From Chloroflexi bacterium bin125 (GTDB lineage: Bacteria > Chloroflexota > Dehalococcoidia > Bin125): a stretch of DNA of 64,000 nucleotides. Shown one piece after another: positions 55,391 to 63,724 of the stretch. A program made the translations under genes and the position numbers. The first letter of the stretch is position 1, and the number at the start of each line of letters is the position of its first letter. The stretch spans positions 62,001 through 126,000 of the forward strand of contig MPNM01000001.1 of NCBI GenBank assembly GCA_002239025.1, in the 5' to 3' direction. Under the pieces are notes generated by a model. It did not search any database and was not told where the DNA came from. It saw only the letters and a program-made list of their open reading frames with translations.

Positions 55391-56305
55391 ATGTCCAAGC
55401 CAGTAGTGATTGAAGCTGCGATCAATGGGGCGACTCCCCAGTCGCGTAATCCAAATTCCCCTCGTTCGGTGGAGGAGATTGCGGCTGATGCGGTGCAGGC
55501 GCTCGATGCGGGCGCGGCGATTGTTCACAACCACAACGATGACCAGGTGGTCCACGATCAGCCTCGGACGACGGCCGGTTGGCACGATCCCCAGCCCTAC
55601 ATTGACGCCTGGCGCGAGGTGCTTTCGCAGCGACCTGATGCGATTCTCTATCCAACGATGGGCTCAGGTGGACATGACACCGAGATTTCGGTGCGCTACT
55701 CCCATCTGCCCGCGCTGCATGCAGCGGGAGTGCTGGGACAGGGTCTGATCGATCCCGGCTGCGTAGCGCTGGGCGGTGGCGACGAGCATGGGCTGCCCAA
55801 TCCCAATGACCGCGTCTACATCAACACCTACAAGGACGCGCGCTACATGTTCGAGACTTGCCAGCGGATGGGTCGCGGCGCCTCGATCTCGATCTTCGAG
55901 CCTGGTTTCCTGCGTGTGGTGCTGGCTTATCACGCGCAAGGATTGGTGCCTCAGGGATCGCTGGTCAAGCTCTACTTCGGCGGGATGGAACGCGGGCCGC
56001 TGGGCTTCGGCATGTTCCCGACCGAGCCCTGCCTGAACGCCTACATCTCGATGCTTGAAGGGACGGGCCTGGAGTGGTCGGTCGCCGTGCTCGGCGGCGA
56101 CAACGTTGGCTCAGGCTTTGCAAGGCTGGCCCTGGAGAAGGGCGGCCACGTTCGAGTCGGCCTCGAAGACTTCTATGCCGGCCCGAGAACGCCGACCAAC
56201 ACCGAGCTGTTGGAAGAGCTGGTTAGCCTCTGCGACGAGGTCGGCCGGCCTGTAGCCTCGCCCTCCGAGGCGCGCGAGTTGCTGGGTCTGCCCTCGAGTC
56301 AGTAG
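55391..56305 (+). CDS. BKACE family (beta-keto acid cleavage, DUF849) enzyme
   Basis: A 304-residue TIM-barrel, zinc-dependent enzyme related to 3-keto-5-aminohexanoate cleavage enzyme, which condenses a beta-keto acid with acetyl-CoA. VIEAAINGA at residues about 6-14, the zinc ligands in IVHNHN at about 44-49, and GGHVRVGLED near residue 253 are family markers. The lysine-degradation genes that go with the namesake enzyme are absent, so another beta-keto acid is likely. It is followed by the PPOX-fold gene 14 bp later. Confidence 0.9.
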   Translation: MSKPVVIEAAINGATPQSRNPNSPRSVEEIAADAVQALDAGAAIVHNHNDDQVVHDQPRTTAGWHDPQPYIDAWREVLSQRPDAILYPTMGSGGHDTEISVRYSHLPALHAAGVLGQGLIDPGCVALGGGDEHGLPNPNDRVYINTYKDARYMFETCQRMGRGASISIFEPGFLRVVLAYHAQGLVPQGSLVKLYFGGMERGPLGFGMFPTEPCLNAYISMLEGTGLEWSVAVLGGDNVGSGFARLALEKGGHVRVGLEDFYAGPRTPTNTELLEELVSLCDEVGRPVASPSEARELLGLPSSQ

Positions 56306-56319
56306 TGGAGGAGTGAGCG

Positions 56320-56805
56320 ATGTTTGAGATGCAACCAGAGGTGCTGCGCGAGTTTCTTGAGCGACCGCTGCCCGCCGTGCTCTCGACCCTGCGGGGAGAC
56401 GGCAGTCCTTACACGATTCCTCTCTGGTACCTGTGGGAGGGCAATGTGCCCGACGACATGCATCCTGCGAGCAATCCTCCGACGGGCCACGTCTGGTTCC
56501 TCGGCGCCACGACCAGCACCTGGTGCAAGCACTTGCAGCGCGACCCGCGCATGTCGCTCTGTATCGATGTGGAAGGTCCCTCGGCCAAGCACGTGGGCAT
56601 CGATGGCGCCGTCGAGTACTCCAGCGAGGAAGACGCCGATCCATGGCCGATCTTGCGCCGCCTGGTAGAGAGATACGTCGGCCGGGGCGATCCAGCCAAT
56701 GACGAAGCGGTCGAACAGTACATGGAGTCCTCCCGTTCGATGACGCCGATGGTGTTCAAGGTGACGCCGAAACAGTGGCGGGCGATCGACCTGTCGCGGG
56801 AGTAG
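56320..56805 (+). CDS. PPOX/FDOR split-barrel flavin-binding protein (copy 1)
   Basis: A 161-residue split-barrel protein of the pyridoxamine-phosphate-oxidase fold. FLERPLPAVLSTLRGDGSPYTIPLWYLWEG (residues 12-41) and TSTWCKHLQRDPRMSLCID are the binding-strand motifs. Members bind FMN, F420 or heme. It follows the BKACE gene closely and is probably co-transcribed. The second copy, after a repeat-rich gap of 440 bp, is similar in order of motifs. Confidence 0.85.
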   Translation: MFEMQPEVLREFLERPLPAVLSTLRGDGSPYTIPLWYLWEGNVPDDMHPASNPPTGHVWFLGATTSTWCKHLQRDPRMSLCIDVEGPSAKHVGIDGAVEYSSEEDADPWPILRRLVERYVGRGDPANDEAVEQYMESSRSMTPMVFKVTPKQWRAIDLSRE

Positions 56806-56844
56806 GCGGACCAAGTCCGTCGGGATATCGGCGTCCATGTCCTC

Positions 56845-56995
56845 CCGTCATTCCCGCGCTCCGACGCGGGAATCTCGCAGCGACCAGCGCTAACAACGGA
56901 ATCCGCGAGAATCTGTTCCCTTCGAGTCACAATGCCAATGCTCGACCAGTGTGCCCATTGCCGCGAGATACCCGCGTCGGAGCGCGGGTATGACG
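56845..56995. repeat. Family A palindromic repeat, long copy
   Basis: Begins CGTCATTCCCGCGCTCCGACG and ends GTCGGAGCGCGGGTATGACG. The ends are inverted repeats with each end self-complementary. It occupies the left part of the 442-bp gap between the two PPOX genes. Confidence 0.85.
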
Positions 56996-57005
56996 GATCC
57001 TAGGA

Positions 57006-57159
57006 TGTCTCAGAAGTCGAATTTCCCAGTCCCCGCTTTACGCGGGGACCTGCTCCCTCCCTGTAGGGGACTCCACCACCAGATACCCCGTGCTGCCCCA
57101 GCGGGTCCCCGCGTAAAGCGGGGACTGGGATTCAACCAACCAATGGGACTTCTGAGACA
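57006..57159. mobile_element. MITE-like element (family D) with two nested inverted repeats
   Basis: Outer 13-bp ends TGTCTCAGAAGTC and GACTTCTGAGACA, and inside them 26-bp perfect inverted repeats starting CCCAGTCCCCGCTTTACG at 57025 and ending GGGGACTGGG at 57129. There is no coding capacity, as in non-autonomous mobile elements. No clear target duplication was seen. It sits 10 bp after a family A copy. Confidence 0.65.
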
Positions 57160-57247
57160 CCCTCGGATCTTTCACCGCTGTAGCGTCATTGGCTTACCAT
57201 CGTTCCATTGCGTTTCAGCGAAACACTGACAGCAGAAGGAGTCGAAC

Positions 57248-57814
57248 ATGCCACGAATGCGAGGTCCGGCGATTCGCGAGTTCCTGGAGCAGCCGATGAA
57301 CGGTGTGTTGGCGACGCTGCGGCAGGATGGCCGGCCGTACACGATTCCGCTCTGGTTTCTCTGGGAAGGTGAGATTGGCGATGACACGCATCCCGTGCGC
57401 AATCCGCCACAGGGCCACTTCTGGCTGACCGGCACTCACGGTCGTGTTTGGTGCAGGCAGTTGATGAACGACCCTCGCATGTCGTTCTGCATCGAGTCGG
57501 CGGGTCCGCCGGCGCAGCACGTTGAGGTTGACGGCACGGCCGAGGCATTCATCCTGCCCGAGTTCGACATCTGGCCGATCTCGCGCAAGCTGGCCGAAAA
57601 GTATGTCGGCCGCGGCGATCCGGCCAATGCTGATGCGGTCGAGGCCTTCTTCACCAACATGCAGACTGAACCGCGGATGCTGTTCAAAGTCACTCCAGAG
57701 GTGTGGCGGGCAATTGATCTGACCATCTACCGAGGCAAGCGCAGCGACCGCGAGCATCAGGCTGGTCAGGCGACCGGTCAAGGGGCGGCACAGGAGCCTC
57801 AGGCGGTGCGGTGA
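57248..57814 (+). CDS. PPOX/FDOR split-barrel flavin-binding protein (copy 2)
   Basis: A 188-residue homologue of the first PPOX-fold gene. EFLEQPMNGVLATLRQDGRPYTIPLWFLWEG aligns strand by strand with it, then HGRVWCRQLMNDPRMSFCIE. The C-terminus is longer by 27 residues (SDREHQAGQATGQGAAQ), with low-complexity composition. The gene overlaps the MFS gene (GTGA). Likely flavin- or F420-dependent reductase partners, but substrate unknown. Confidence 0.85.
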   Translation: MPRMRGPAIREFLEQPMNGVLATLRQDGRPYTIPLWFLWEGEIGDDTHPVRNPPQGHFWLTGTHGRVWCRQLMNDPRMSFCIESAGPPAQHVEVDGTAEAFILPEFDIWPISRKLAEKYVGRGDPANADAVEAFFTNMQTEPRMLFKVTPEVWRAIDLTIYRGKRSDREHQAGQATGQGAAQEPQAVR

Positions 57815-59121
57815 GCCTGAGGGTCGGATCACGCACTGGAGGAATCGGCGGTAGAGGAGGTCTGCTCGCCAATCAGGGCTTCCGAAAAGTCTGGGCGGCC
57901 GGCGCGGTCACCGGCATGGTGCGCTGGCTCGACATGCTGGTGCTCACGCTGTTCGCCCGCGACCTGGCCGAGGCGGCAGGCTTTGTCGCGCTGGCCTTTC
58001 TCGTGCGAATGGCGCCACGCCTGCTGTTCGGGATGTTTGTCGGCGCCCTGGCCGACAGATTCGACCGCAAGAAGATCTGGATTGGCTCGCTGCTGATCCT
58101 GTCGGTGATGTACTTCGCCCTGACCGCCTACGTGATGCTGGTTGGGATTGATTTCTGGCTGTTGCTCGGCTTCGTCTTCATCGCCGGCACGGTCTGGTCG
58201 GTGGAGTTTCCCACTCGCCGCGCGATGATCGCCGATGTCGTCGCGCCGCACCAGGTCGGCCGAGCAGTCGGACTGGACTGGTCGACAGACTCGATCGTGC
58301 GCATCCCCGGCCCGCTGATTGGGGCAGGACTGTTGCAGGAATTGGGACCGGAGTGGGCCTATCTGTTCACGGCCTGCGCCTTCATCATCTCTGCCTTGAT
58401 CGCATCGACGCTCGACTATCGCAAGCCGCTGCGGGCGGCGTCGGCCTCTGGATTCGCGGCGGTTGCTCGCGAGACCTGGCGCGATATCCGCGAGGGCTTC
58501 GTCTACATCCGGCGCAGCGAACTGCTGGTCGGGACGCTAATGGTGACGCTGGCATTCAACCTGCTCTTCCCCGCCTACAACGCGGCGCTGCCTGACATCG
58601 GCCAACAGTTGCTCGGCGTCGACAAGCTGAGGATTGGGGTGCTTGAGGCGTTAGTCGGTGCGGGCTCATTCTTCAGCGCCCTGGCAATTGCCGGATGGAG
58701 CAGTTGGGGACAATCTGGCCGGATTTACTACGCGGGAACGGCCTGGTTCTTGATCTGTGTGACTGGCATGGTGCTCTCGCCCTGGTACGAGCTCTCGATG
58801 ATCGTGGCCTTCTGCATGGGCTTCGGCTTCTCAGCGTTCGCGATCATGCAGACCGCGATCCTGGTCACACGCACGCCACCCGAGATGCGCGGCCGGATCA
58901 TGGGAGTGCTCTCGATGGTGATTGGCCTCGGCCCGTTGACAGGTCTGCAGGTGTTCTTCATGTTCGACTGGTTCGGGATCCAGGGTGGCGTGCTGTCGGT
59001 CGTGATCGAAGCAGCCGGGCTGTTGCTGCTGGCAATCCTGGTCTGGCCGATGATCGTCAAGAGGTTGCCCGGGTCGGACCCGAAAGTGGCCGCGGCCTAC
59101 GCGCCTCAGCGTTCGCGTTGA
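57811..59121 (+). CDS. MFS transporter
   Basis: A 436-residue protein with about 12 hydrophobic segments and an N-terminal cytoplasmic part (about 1-25). The motif between helices 2 and 3 is GALADRFDRKK at about residues 77-87, typical of MFS exporters. EFPTRRAMIADVV and GRIMGVLSMV are also typical of the drug/enterobactin-exporter-like subgroup. The GTG start overlaps the PPOX stop by 4 bp, so the two are translated together. It may export a compound handled by the flavoenzymes of this region. Confidence 0.92.
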   Translation: MSLRVGSRTGGIGGRGGLLANQGFRKVWAAGAVTGMVRWLDMLVLTLFARDLAEAAGFVALAFLVRMAPRLLFGMFVGALADRFDRKKIWIGSLLILSVMYFALTAYVMLVGIDFWLLLGFVFIAGTVWSVEFPTRRAMIADVVAPHQVGRAVGLDWSTDSIVRIPGPLIGAGLLQELGPEWAYLFTACAFIISALIASTLDYRKPLRAASASGFAAVARETWRDIREGFVYIRRSELLVGTLMVTLAFNLLFPAYNAALPDIGQQLLGVDKLRIGVLEALVGAGSFFSALAIAGWSSWGQSGRIYYAGTAWFLICVTGMVLSPWYELSMIVAFCMGFGFSAFAIMQTAILVTRTPPEMRGRIMGVLSMVIGLGPLTGLQVFFMFDWFGIQGGVLSVVIEAAGLLLLAILVWPMIVKRLPGSDPKVAAAYAPQRSR

Positions 59122-59167
59122 CGGCGCCGCGCCTTCACCAAGTACGTGTCCCAGCAACAGTGTTCGT

Positions 59168-59335
59168 TGCCCCGTGCTTGACAGGGGGCCCAGACCTCTT
59201 AGGTCGTGGCTGACCCGCACTTCACCTCTCCGACAGGGATCACGCGGAGTCTTCCGCGTTCGGCGTCCGTATTGAGGCATCGGTCCAGGCGCGAGCAACG
59301 GGTGTTGCCCTGGGCCCCGTGTCAAGCACGGGGCA
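59168..59335. repeat. Family E repeat with 26-bp inverted ends
   Basis: TGCCCCGTGCTTGACAGGGG at the left and CCCCGTGTCAAGCACGGGGCA at the right; the 26-bp ends differ at one base. It fills about half of the 333-bp gap between the MFS gene and the next gene. Confidence 0.8.
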
Positions 59336-59454
59336 TCGGAGAGAGTAGCGCTCTTGGGCTGAATGCACGCTCGTGGCGGCATAGTGGGTCTGCTTGTGAG
59401 TGAAGGAGGTTTTCTCCGGGCACGCTTTACGCTGCAGTCACTGGGAGGTTGGTA

Positions 59455-59790
59455 ATGAGCACGATGCGGCGTCGACAGCAGTTCAAGGCTGAGATTTTGA
59501 CGGCCCGTGGCTCGGTGCTGACTGAGTGCTTTGCGATTGTGGACATTGAGACCACCCGCGTTGGCGATGTACGCGAGCGTTCCTGGCGAGGCAAAATCTC
59601 TTCGCTGTCCAACCCCGAGCACTCGCTGGGCGGGGTTTACCGGCTTCGGCCACGTGGGGAAGACGGCGATGGCGCCCGGATTGATGTGGTCGATGGCTTT
59701 GAGGAGCGGCTCGGCGTGACCTCGGATGAATACAGCTTTATCGGCAGCGGCGATCCACCCAGACCTCCCGACCGCCGGCGTCGGCGTTGA
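59455..59790 (+). CDS. Small hypothetical protein
   Basis: A 111-residue basic protein. A GGGAGG site lies about 8 bp before the ATG at 59455. QQFKAEILTARGSVLTECFAIVDIE gives an N-terminal helix and strand; the C-terminus (PPRPPDRRRRR) is strongly basic and Arg/Pro-rich. I do not recognise a family. It precedes proA on the same strand by about 70 bp. Confidence 0.5.
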   Translation: MSTMRRRQQFKAEILTARGSVLTECFAIVDIETTRVGDVRERSWRGKISSLSNPEHSLGGVYRLRPRGEDGDGARIDVVDGFEERLGVTSDEYSFIGSGDPPRPPDRRRRR

Positions 59791-59859
59791 GCCCTGTTGG
59801 CGTCTACGATCATTGTCTGGCAGCGCGCGACGAACAATACAGAGATCGAGAAGAACACG

Positions 59860-61155
59860 ATGGCGACAACGCAGGCAGTCGATGCGTCGACGGAGTTGAG
59901 ACGGCAGGTCGAGGCGGCCAAGAGCGCGTCGCCGGCGCTCGGTTGGGCGACGCGTGAGCAGAAGGATGCCGTCTTGCATCGGGCGGCGGCGCTGCTGCGT
60001 GAGCGTTCTGATGTGATCGTCGCTGCCAACGCCGAGGATGTCGCCGAGGCCAGCAGTCATCTGAGCGAAGCGATGATTGACCGGCTCAAGTTGACGCCCG
60101 AGCGTGTATCGGCGCTGGCTGCGTCGCTGGAAGACCTGGCGCTGCTCGACGATCCGGTCGGCGAGACGATTGATTCGACGACGACCGACTCCGGTCTCGA
60201 GATTGAGCGTGTTCGCGTGCCGCTGGGCGTGATTGCCTCTGTTTACGAGTCGCGTCCCAACGTGACCATCGACATCGGCGCGATCTGCCTCAAGTCGGGC
60301 AACGCATCTGTGCTGCGCGGTGGTCGTGAGGCGCTACGCTCCAATCGAATTCTCGCCGATGCCCTGCGCGACGCACTTTCGGACAATGGACTGCCCGCCG
60401 ACGCGATACAACTGGTACGCCAAACGGACCGCGCGCTGGTCGGTGAGCTGTTGGCGATGGACGACCTGATCGACCTGATGGTCCCGCGCGGCGGACAGGC
60501 GTTGATCAACCGGGTGCGCAAGGAAGCCTCGATGGCGGTCGTCGCCGGTGGCGTGGGGATCTGTCACACCTATATCGACTCCGCCGCCGACCTTGCCATG
60601 GCCATTGAGGTCGTGGACAACGCCAAGCGACGCAGAGTCAGCATTTGCAATGCGCTCGACGTCATGCTGGTTCATGAATCAGTGGCGCCGCAATTCTTGT
60701 CCGAGCTTGGTCGTCGCTGGGCTGGTGACGGGCCAACGCCTGTCGAGCTACGTGCCGACGATCGCGCACGCGAGCTCCTCTCCACGACCCCTGCCAACGT
60801 TCATCCGGCCGGTTCTGAGGACTTCGACACCGAATTCCTCTCGCTGACCGCTGCGGTCGGTGTGGTCAACGATGCGGATGCTGCGCTGGCGCACATCGCG
60901 GAGCATGGCAGCGGACACTCTGAGGCGGTGATCACGGCAGATGAGGCGCTGGGCCAACGGTTCCTGCGCGAAGTTGATGCTGCCGCCGTCTACGTCAATG
61001 CGTCTACGCAGTTCACCGACGGTGGCCAGTTCGGTCTCGGTGCAGAGGTGGGGATTTCGACCGGCAAACTGCACGCTCGCGGACCGATGGGCCTGCGTGA
61101 GCTGACCTCGTACAAGTGGGTCATCCGCGGCGACGGCCACATCCGCCCGGTGTAA
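59860..61155 (+). CDS. proA: Gamma-glutamyl phosphate reductase
   Basis: This enzyme reduces gamma-glutamyl phosphate to the semialdehyde in proline synthesis, using NADPH. The 431-residue protein has the catalytic Cys at residue 263 in RVSICNALD and GICHTYID, matching the family. VPLGVIASVYESRPNVT and EVGISTGKLHARGPMGL are further motifs. The ATG at 59860 gives the usual length; the track's 59797 adds 21 residues. No proB is next to it, so the kinase must lie elsewhere. Confidence 0.96.
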   Translation: MATTQAVDASTELRRQVEAAKSASPALGWATREQKDAVLHRAAALLRERSDVIVAANAEDVAEASSHLSEAMIDRLKLTPERVSALAASLEDLALLDDPVGETIDSTTTDSGLEIERVRVPLGVIASVYESRPNVTIDIGAICLKSGNASVLRGGREALRSNRILADALRDALSDNGLPADAIQLVRQTDRALVGELLAMDDLIDLMVPRGGQALINRVRKEASMAVVAGGVGICHTYIDSAADLAMAIEVVDNAKRRRVSICNALDVMLVHESVAPQFLSELGRRWAGDGPTPVELRADDRARELLSTTPANVHPAGSEDFDTEFLSLTAAVGVVNDADAALAHIAEHGSGHSEAVITADEALGQRFLREVDAAAVYVNASTQFTDGGQFGLGAEVGISTGKLHARGPMGLRELTSYKWVIRGDGHIRPV

Positions 61156-61208
61156 GGACACTCGCCTTTCGCGGCCTGTCTAGGCTGTAGTCGGAGAAGG
61201 AACAACAC

Positions 61209-62198
61209 ATGCCCGACTTGCCAACCCCTACACTCGCCGGCGCTGAGATGCGCGCGGCCGCCGTCGATTTCGCCAACAGCCTGACTCAGGAACAGCGCGA
61301 CACCGCCATCTACGAATACATGGATGGCGAGCGCATCTTCTGGTACTACCCGCCCACGAATCGTCATGGTCTGCCGCTGCGCGACATGAGCGAAGCGCAG
61401 CGGTCGCTAGCCATGGCGTTGATGAAGGCCAGCCTGAGCAATCGCGCCTACGAGCAAGCCGAAGGCATCATCGAGCTTGAGGTCATCCTCGGCGAGCTAG
61501 AGCGCAACGCCGGTCGCAAGTCGTTCCGCCGCGACCCGGAGTTGTACTACTGGACCATCTTCGGCGACCCCGCGAGCGACGAGTCGCCCTGGGGATGGCG
61601 CGTTGAAGGGCACCACATCTCGCTCAACTTTTCACTCTGGGGCGACGGCCTGCTCTCGCTGACGCCGTTTTTTTTCGGCACCAATCCAGCCGAGGTGCGC
61701 AAGGGGCCACAGGCGGGTTTGCGCATCCTGGACAAACGCGAGGACCTGGCGTTCGACCTGATGGGCGCGCTGGACGCCGAGCAGGTCGAACGCGCGGTGA
61801 TCTATCCGGAAGCGCCGTGGGACATTCTCACCTTCAATGCGTCACGCGCCGTGATGCCGGCCTACCAGGGTCTTGCCGCGTCGGAGATGGACGACGATCA
61901 GCGAGCGCTCCTGGACCGCCTGGTTGACGTCTACGTCGACCAGGCGCCGTCCGACCTGGCCGACGACCGGCACGCACGAATTGCAGCCGCCGGCAGGGAC
62001 GGCATGCATTTCGCCTGGGCCGGACCGGTCCAGAACGGGGAGCCGCACTACTATCGGATTCACGGCGGCAATTTCCTGGTCGAATTCGACAATCGCCAGA
62101 ACGGCGCCAACCATATCCATTCCGTCTGGCGTGATGTCGAGAACGACTTCGCCAACGATGTCCTGGGCGAGCATCTGCTCTTGTACCACGTGCTCTAA
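61209..62198 (+). CDS. DUF3500 family protein
   Basis: A 329-residue protein. Motifs of DUF3500 are WGWRVEGHHISLNFS, LTPFFFGTNPAEV and the final FLVEFDNRQNGANHIHSVWRD. The family is widespread in bacteria but has no assigned biochemical role here. It is cytoplasmic by sequence, with no signal peptide. It precedes a small acidic protein gene by 20 bp and may form one transcript with the next three genes. Confidence 0.8.
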   Translation: MPDLPTPTLAGAEMRAAAVDFANSLTQEQRDTAIYEYMDGERIFWYYPPTNRHGLPLRDMSEAQRSLAMALMKASLSNRAYEQAEGIIELEVILGELERNAGRKSFRRDPELYYWTIFGDPASDESPWGWRVEGHHISLNFSLWGDGLLSLTPFFFGTNPAEVRKGPQAGLRILDKREDLAFDLMGALDAEQVERAVIYPEAPWDILTFNASRAVMPAYQGLAASEMDDDQRALLDRLVDVYVDQAPSDLADDRHARIAAAGRDGMHFAWAGPVQNGEPHYYRIHGGNFLVEFDNRQNGANHIHSVWRDVENDFANDVLGEHLLLYHVL

Positions 62199-62218
62199 AT
62201 GAATGAGGCGCCGGGCTG

Positions 62219-62509
62219 ATGTTTCACTACGAACGCGAAAGTCGGACGGCGCACTCCGAGTGCTACGTCGTCGAGAATGAAGCCGGTTCGCGCGGCCGGA
62301 TCGACCTGCATTTCGCTGCGCCCCTGGTCTACGCCACGCTCTGCGTGCCGGAATCTTGGGCTGAGGAAGATATCCAGGACGTGATCGCCGATGTCGACGA
62401 TCGCTGGGCGTTGACCGCCGATCCGTTGCGGGACGACTTGATCGTCACGGTCTGGCGTGGTCAGGAAGTCGGCGTGTATTCACAAGAAGATGGAGGGGCC
62501 AATGACTGA
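62219..62509 (+). CDS. Small hypothetical protein
   Basis: A 96-residue acidic protein with a beta-rich look (HSECYVVENEAGSRGRIDLHFAAP). I do not recognise a family. It is 20 bp from the DUF3500 gene and overlaps the following gene by 8 bp, so it is probably coupled to both. Confidence 0.5.
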   Translation: MFHYERESRTAHSECYVVENEAGSRGRIDLHFAAPLVYATLCVPESWAEEDIQDVIADVDDRWALTADPLRDDLIVTVWRGQEVGVYSQEDGGAND

Positions 62510-62987
62510 CGAAGATGTCGCTGTGGACGAGGCTCAGACAGAGGCAGAATCGGCGGACGCGCTGCAACAACTCTTCGAGGGGCACGTCGATGTGATGCTG
62601 CCGCCGGAGGAAATCGAGGAGTTTCACGACTTCATTCGCGAAGAGGCGCTGATGCGGCGTCGTTTCGCGGTCTCGTTCCGTCTCGAGTGTCGTTGTCTGG
62701 CCTGGATTGGCTACTCGCTGTCCAACGTGGTCACGCACGAAGACGGCATCGAGTTCGCGGCCAGGCCGATGCAGACGTATGTGCCTGACCACGAGCCGGA
62801 AGTGGAGCATCCTGAGGGCGCGACCGAAGATCCGCCGGAGCAGTTCCTGGACTGGCCGATCTGGCCGCTGGAGATCTACCAGGACGAGCTGGACGAAGAA
62901 CTGGACGAAGAACTGGACGAAGAACTGGACGAAGAACTGGACGAAGAACTGGACGAAGAACTGGACGAAGACGGGGCCGAGGAGTGA
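62502..62987 (+). CDS. Small acidic protein with C-terminal DEEL repeats
   Basis: A 161-residue protein with an unrecognised N-terminal domain (about 20-100; PPEEIEEFHDFIREEALMRRRF) and a C-terminal tail of six DEEL units. The tail is encoded by a 12-bp direct repeat. The ATG at 62502 follows GGAGG; the track's 62457 adds 15 residues. It overlaps genes on both sides (8 bp left, 4 bp right). The tail length should vary between strains through replication slippage. Confidence 0.55.
   Translation: MTDEDVAVDEAQTEAESADALQQLFEGHVDVMLPPEEIEEFHDFIREEALMRRRFAVSFRLECRCLAWIGYSLSNVVTHEDGIEFAARPMQTYVPDHEPEVEHPEGATEDPPEQFLDWPIWPLEIYQDELDEELDEELDEELDEELDEELDEELDEDGAEE
62892..62963. repeat. 12-bp in-frame coding tandem repeat, six units
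   Basis: Six copies of GACGAAGAACTG, each coding DEEL. A flanking GACGAGCTG and GACGAAGAC extend the array by part-units on each side. Being a multiple of three, unit changes keep the frame. Confidence 0.95.
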
Positions 62988-63724
62988 GCGGGCAAACCAG
63001 AAGTAGCAACGGGCGCTTCGCGGCTGTCTTCTTCGATCTCGACGGGACTCTGGTCAGCGAACGCACTGGTGTGCGCGAAGCTCGTACGGCGGTCGGGGCC
63101 AAACTGATCGAACTCGGACTCTACGAGAAGCCGGCCTCCGCCTTCGCCGACACCGTCGAGATCGTGATCGGCGGGATCATGGAGGACAACGACTGGCAGT
63201 GGCCGCTCTGGCTGCACGCCGAGGAGTGGATGAAGCGAAGTCTGGCGGTCAGCGGTGTGAAGGTCGGCGAGGATGAGTTCCGGGAGCTGAACCGGGTTTA
63301 CCGCGACGAACGCAGCGACCGGGCAGCCGCCATCGACGGTTGGCAGGAAGTGCTCGCCGCAGCGCGGGCACACGGTCCGATCGGGCTGATCACGAACTTC
63401 AACGACGGAGCGATGCAGCGAGAGAAGATCCGCGGCGCTGGCCTCGAAGGCCAATTCGACGGCATCTACATCTCGGGCGAGGTGGGCGTGTGGAAGCCGG
63501 AGCCAGGGATCTTCGAGCATGCCGCTGAAGACCTCGGTGTTGCGCCGAGCGATTGCGTACACATCGGCAATAACATTCAGTCGGATGTCGAGGGGGCGAT
63601 CGCTGCCGGGATGCAGGCTGTGCTGGTGGAAGAGGATGATCGACCGCGGCCGCCAAGTCTGAACGGCGACGTCGTCTGGTGTGAGGACCTCTACGGCGTC
63701 ACTAACTGGTTGCAAGGTGGTTGA
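62984..63724 (+). CDS. HAD-superfamily hydrolase
   Basis: A 246-residue phosphatase-like enzyme. The catalytic motif DLDGT is at residues 18-22, motif II is LITNFND, and motif III/IV KPEPGIFEHA and HIGNNIQSDVEGA are complete. A helical cap (about 30-110) fits class C1-type HAD enzymes. The GTG start overlaps the upstream stop by 4 bp. Substrate unknown; may be a phosphate ester of a small metabolite. Confidence 0.9.
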   Translation: MSGQTRSSNGRFAAVFFDLDGTLVSERTGVREARTAVGAKLIELGLYEKPASAFADTVEIVIGGIMEDNDWQWPLWLHAEEWMKRSLAVSGVKVGEDEFRELNRVYRDERSDRAAAIDGWQEVLAAARAHGPIGLITNFNDGAMQREKIRGAGLEGQFDGIYISGEVGVWKPEPGIFEHAAEDLGVAPSDCVHIGNNIQSDVEGAIAAGMQAVLVEEDDRPRPPSLNGDVVWCEDLYGVTNWLQGG

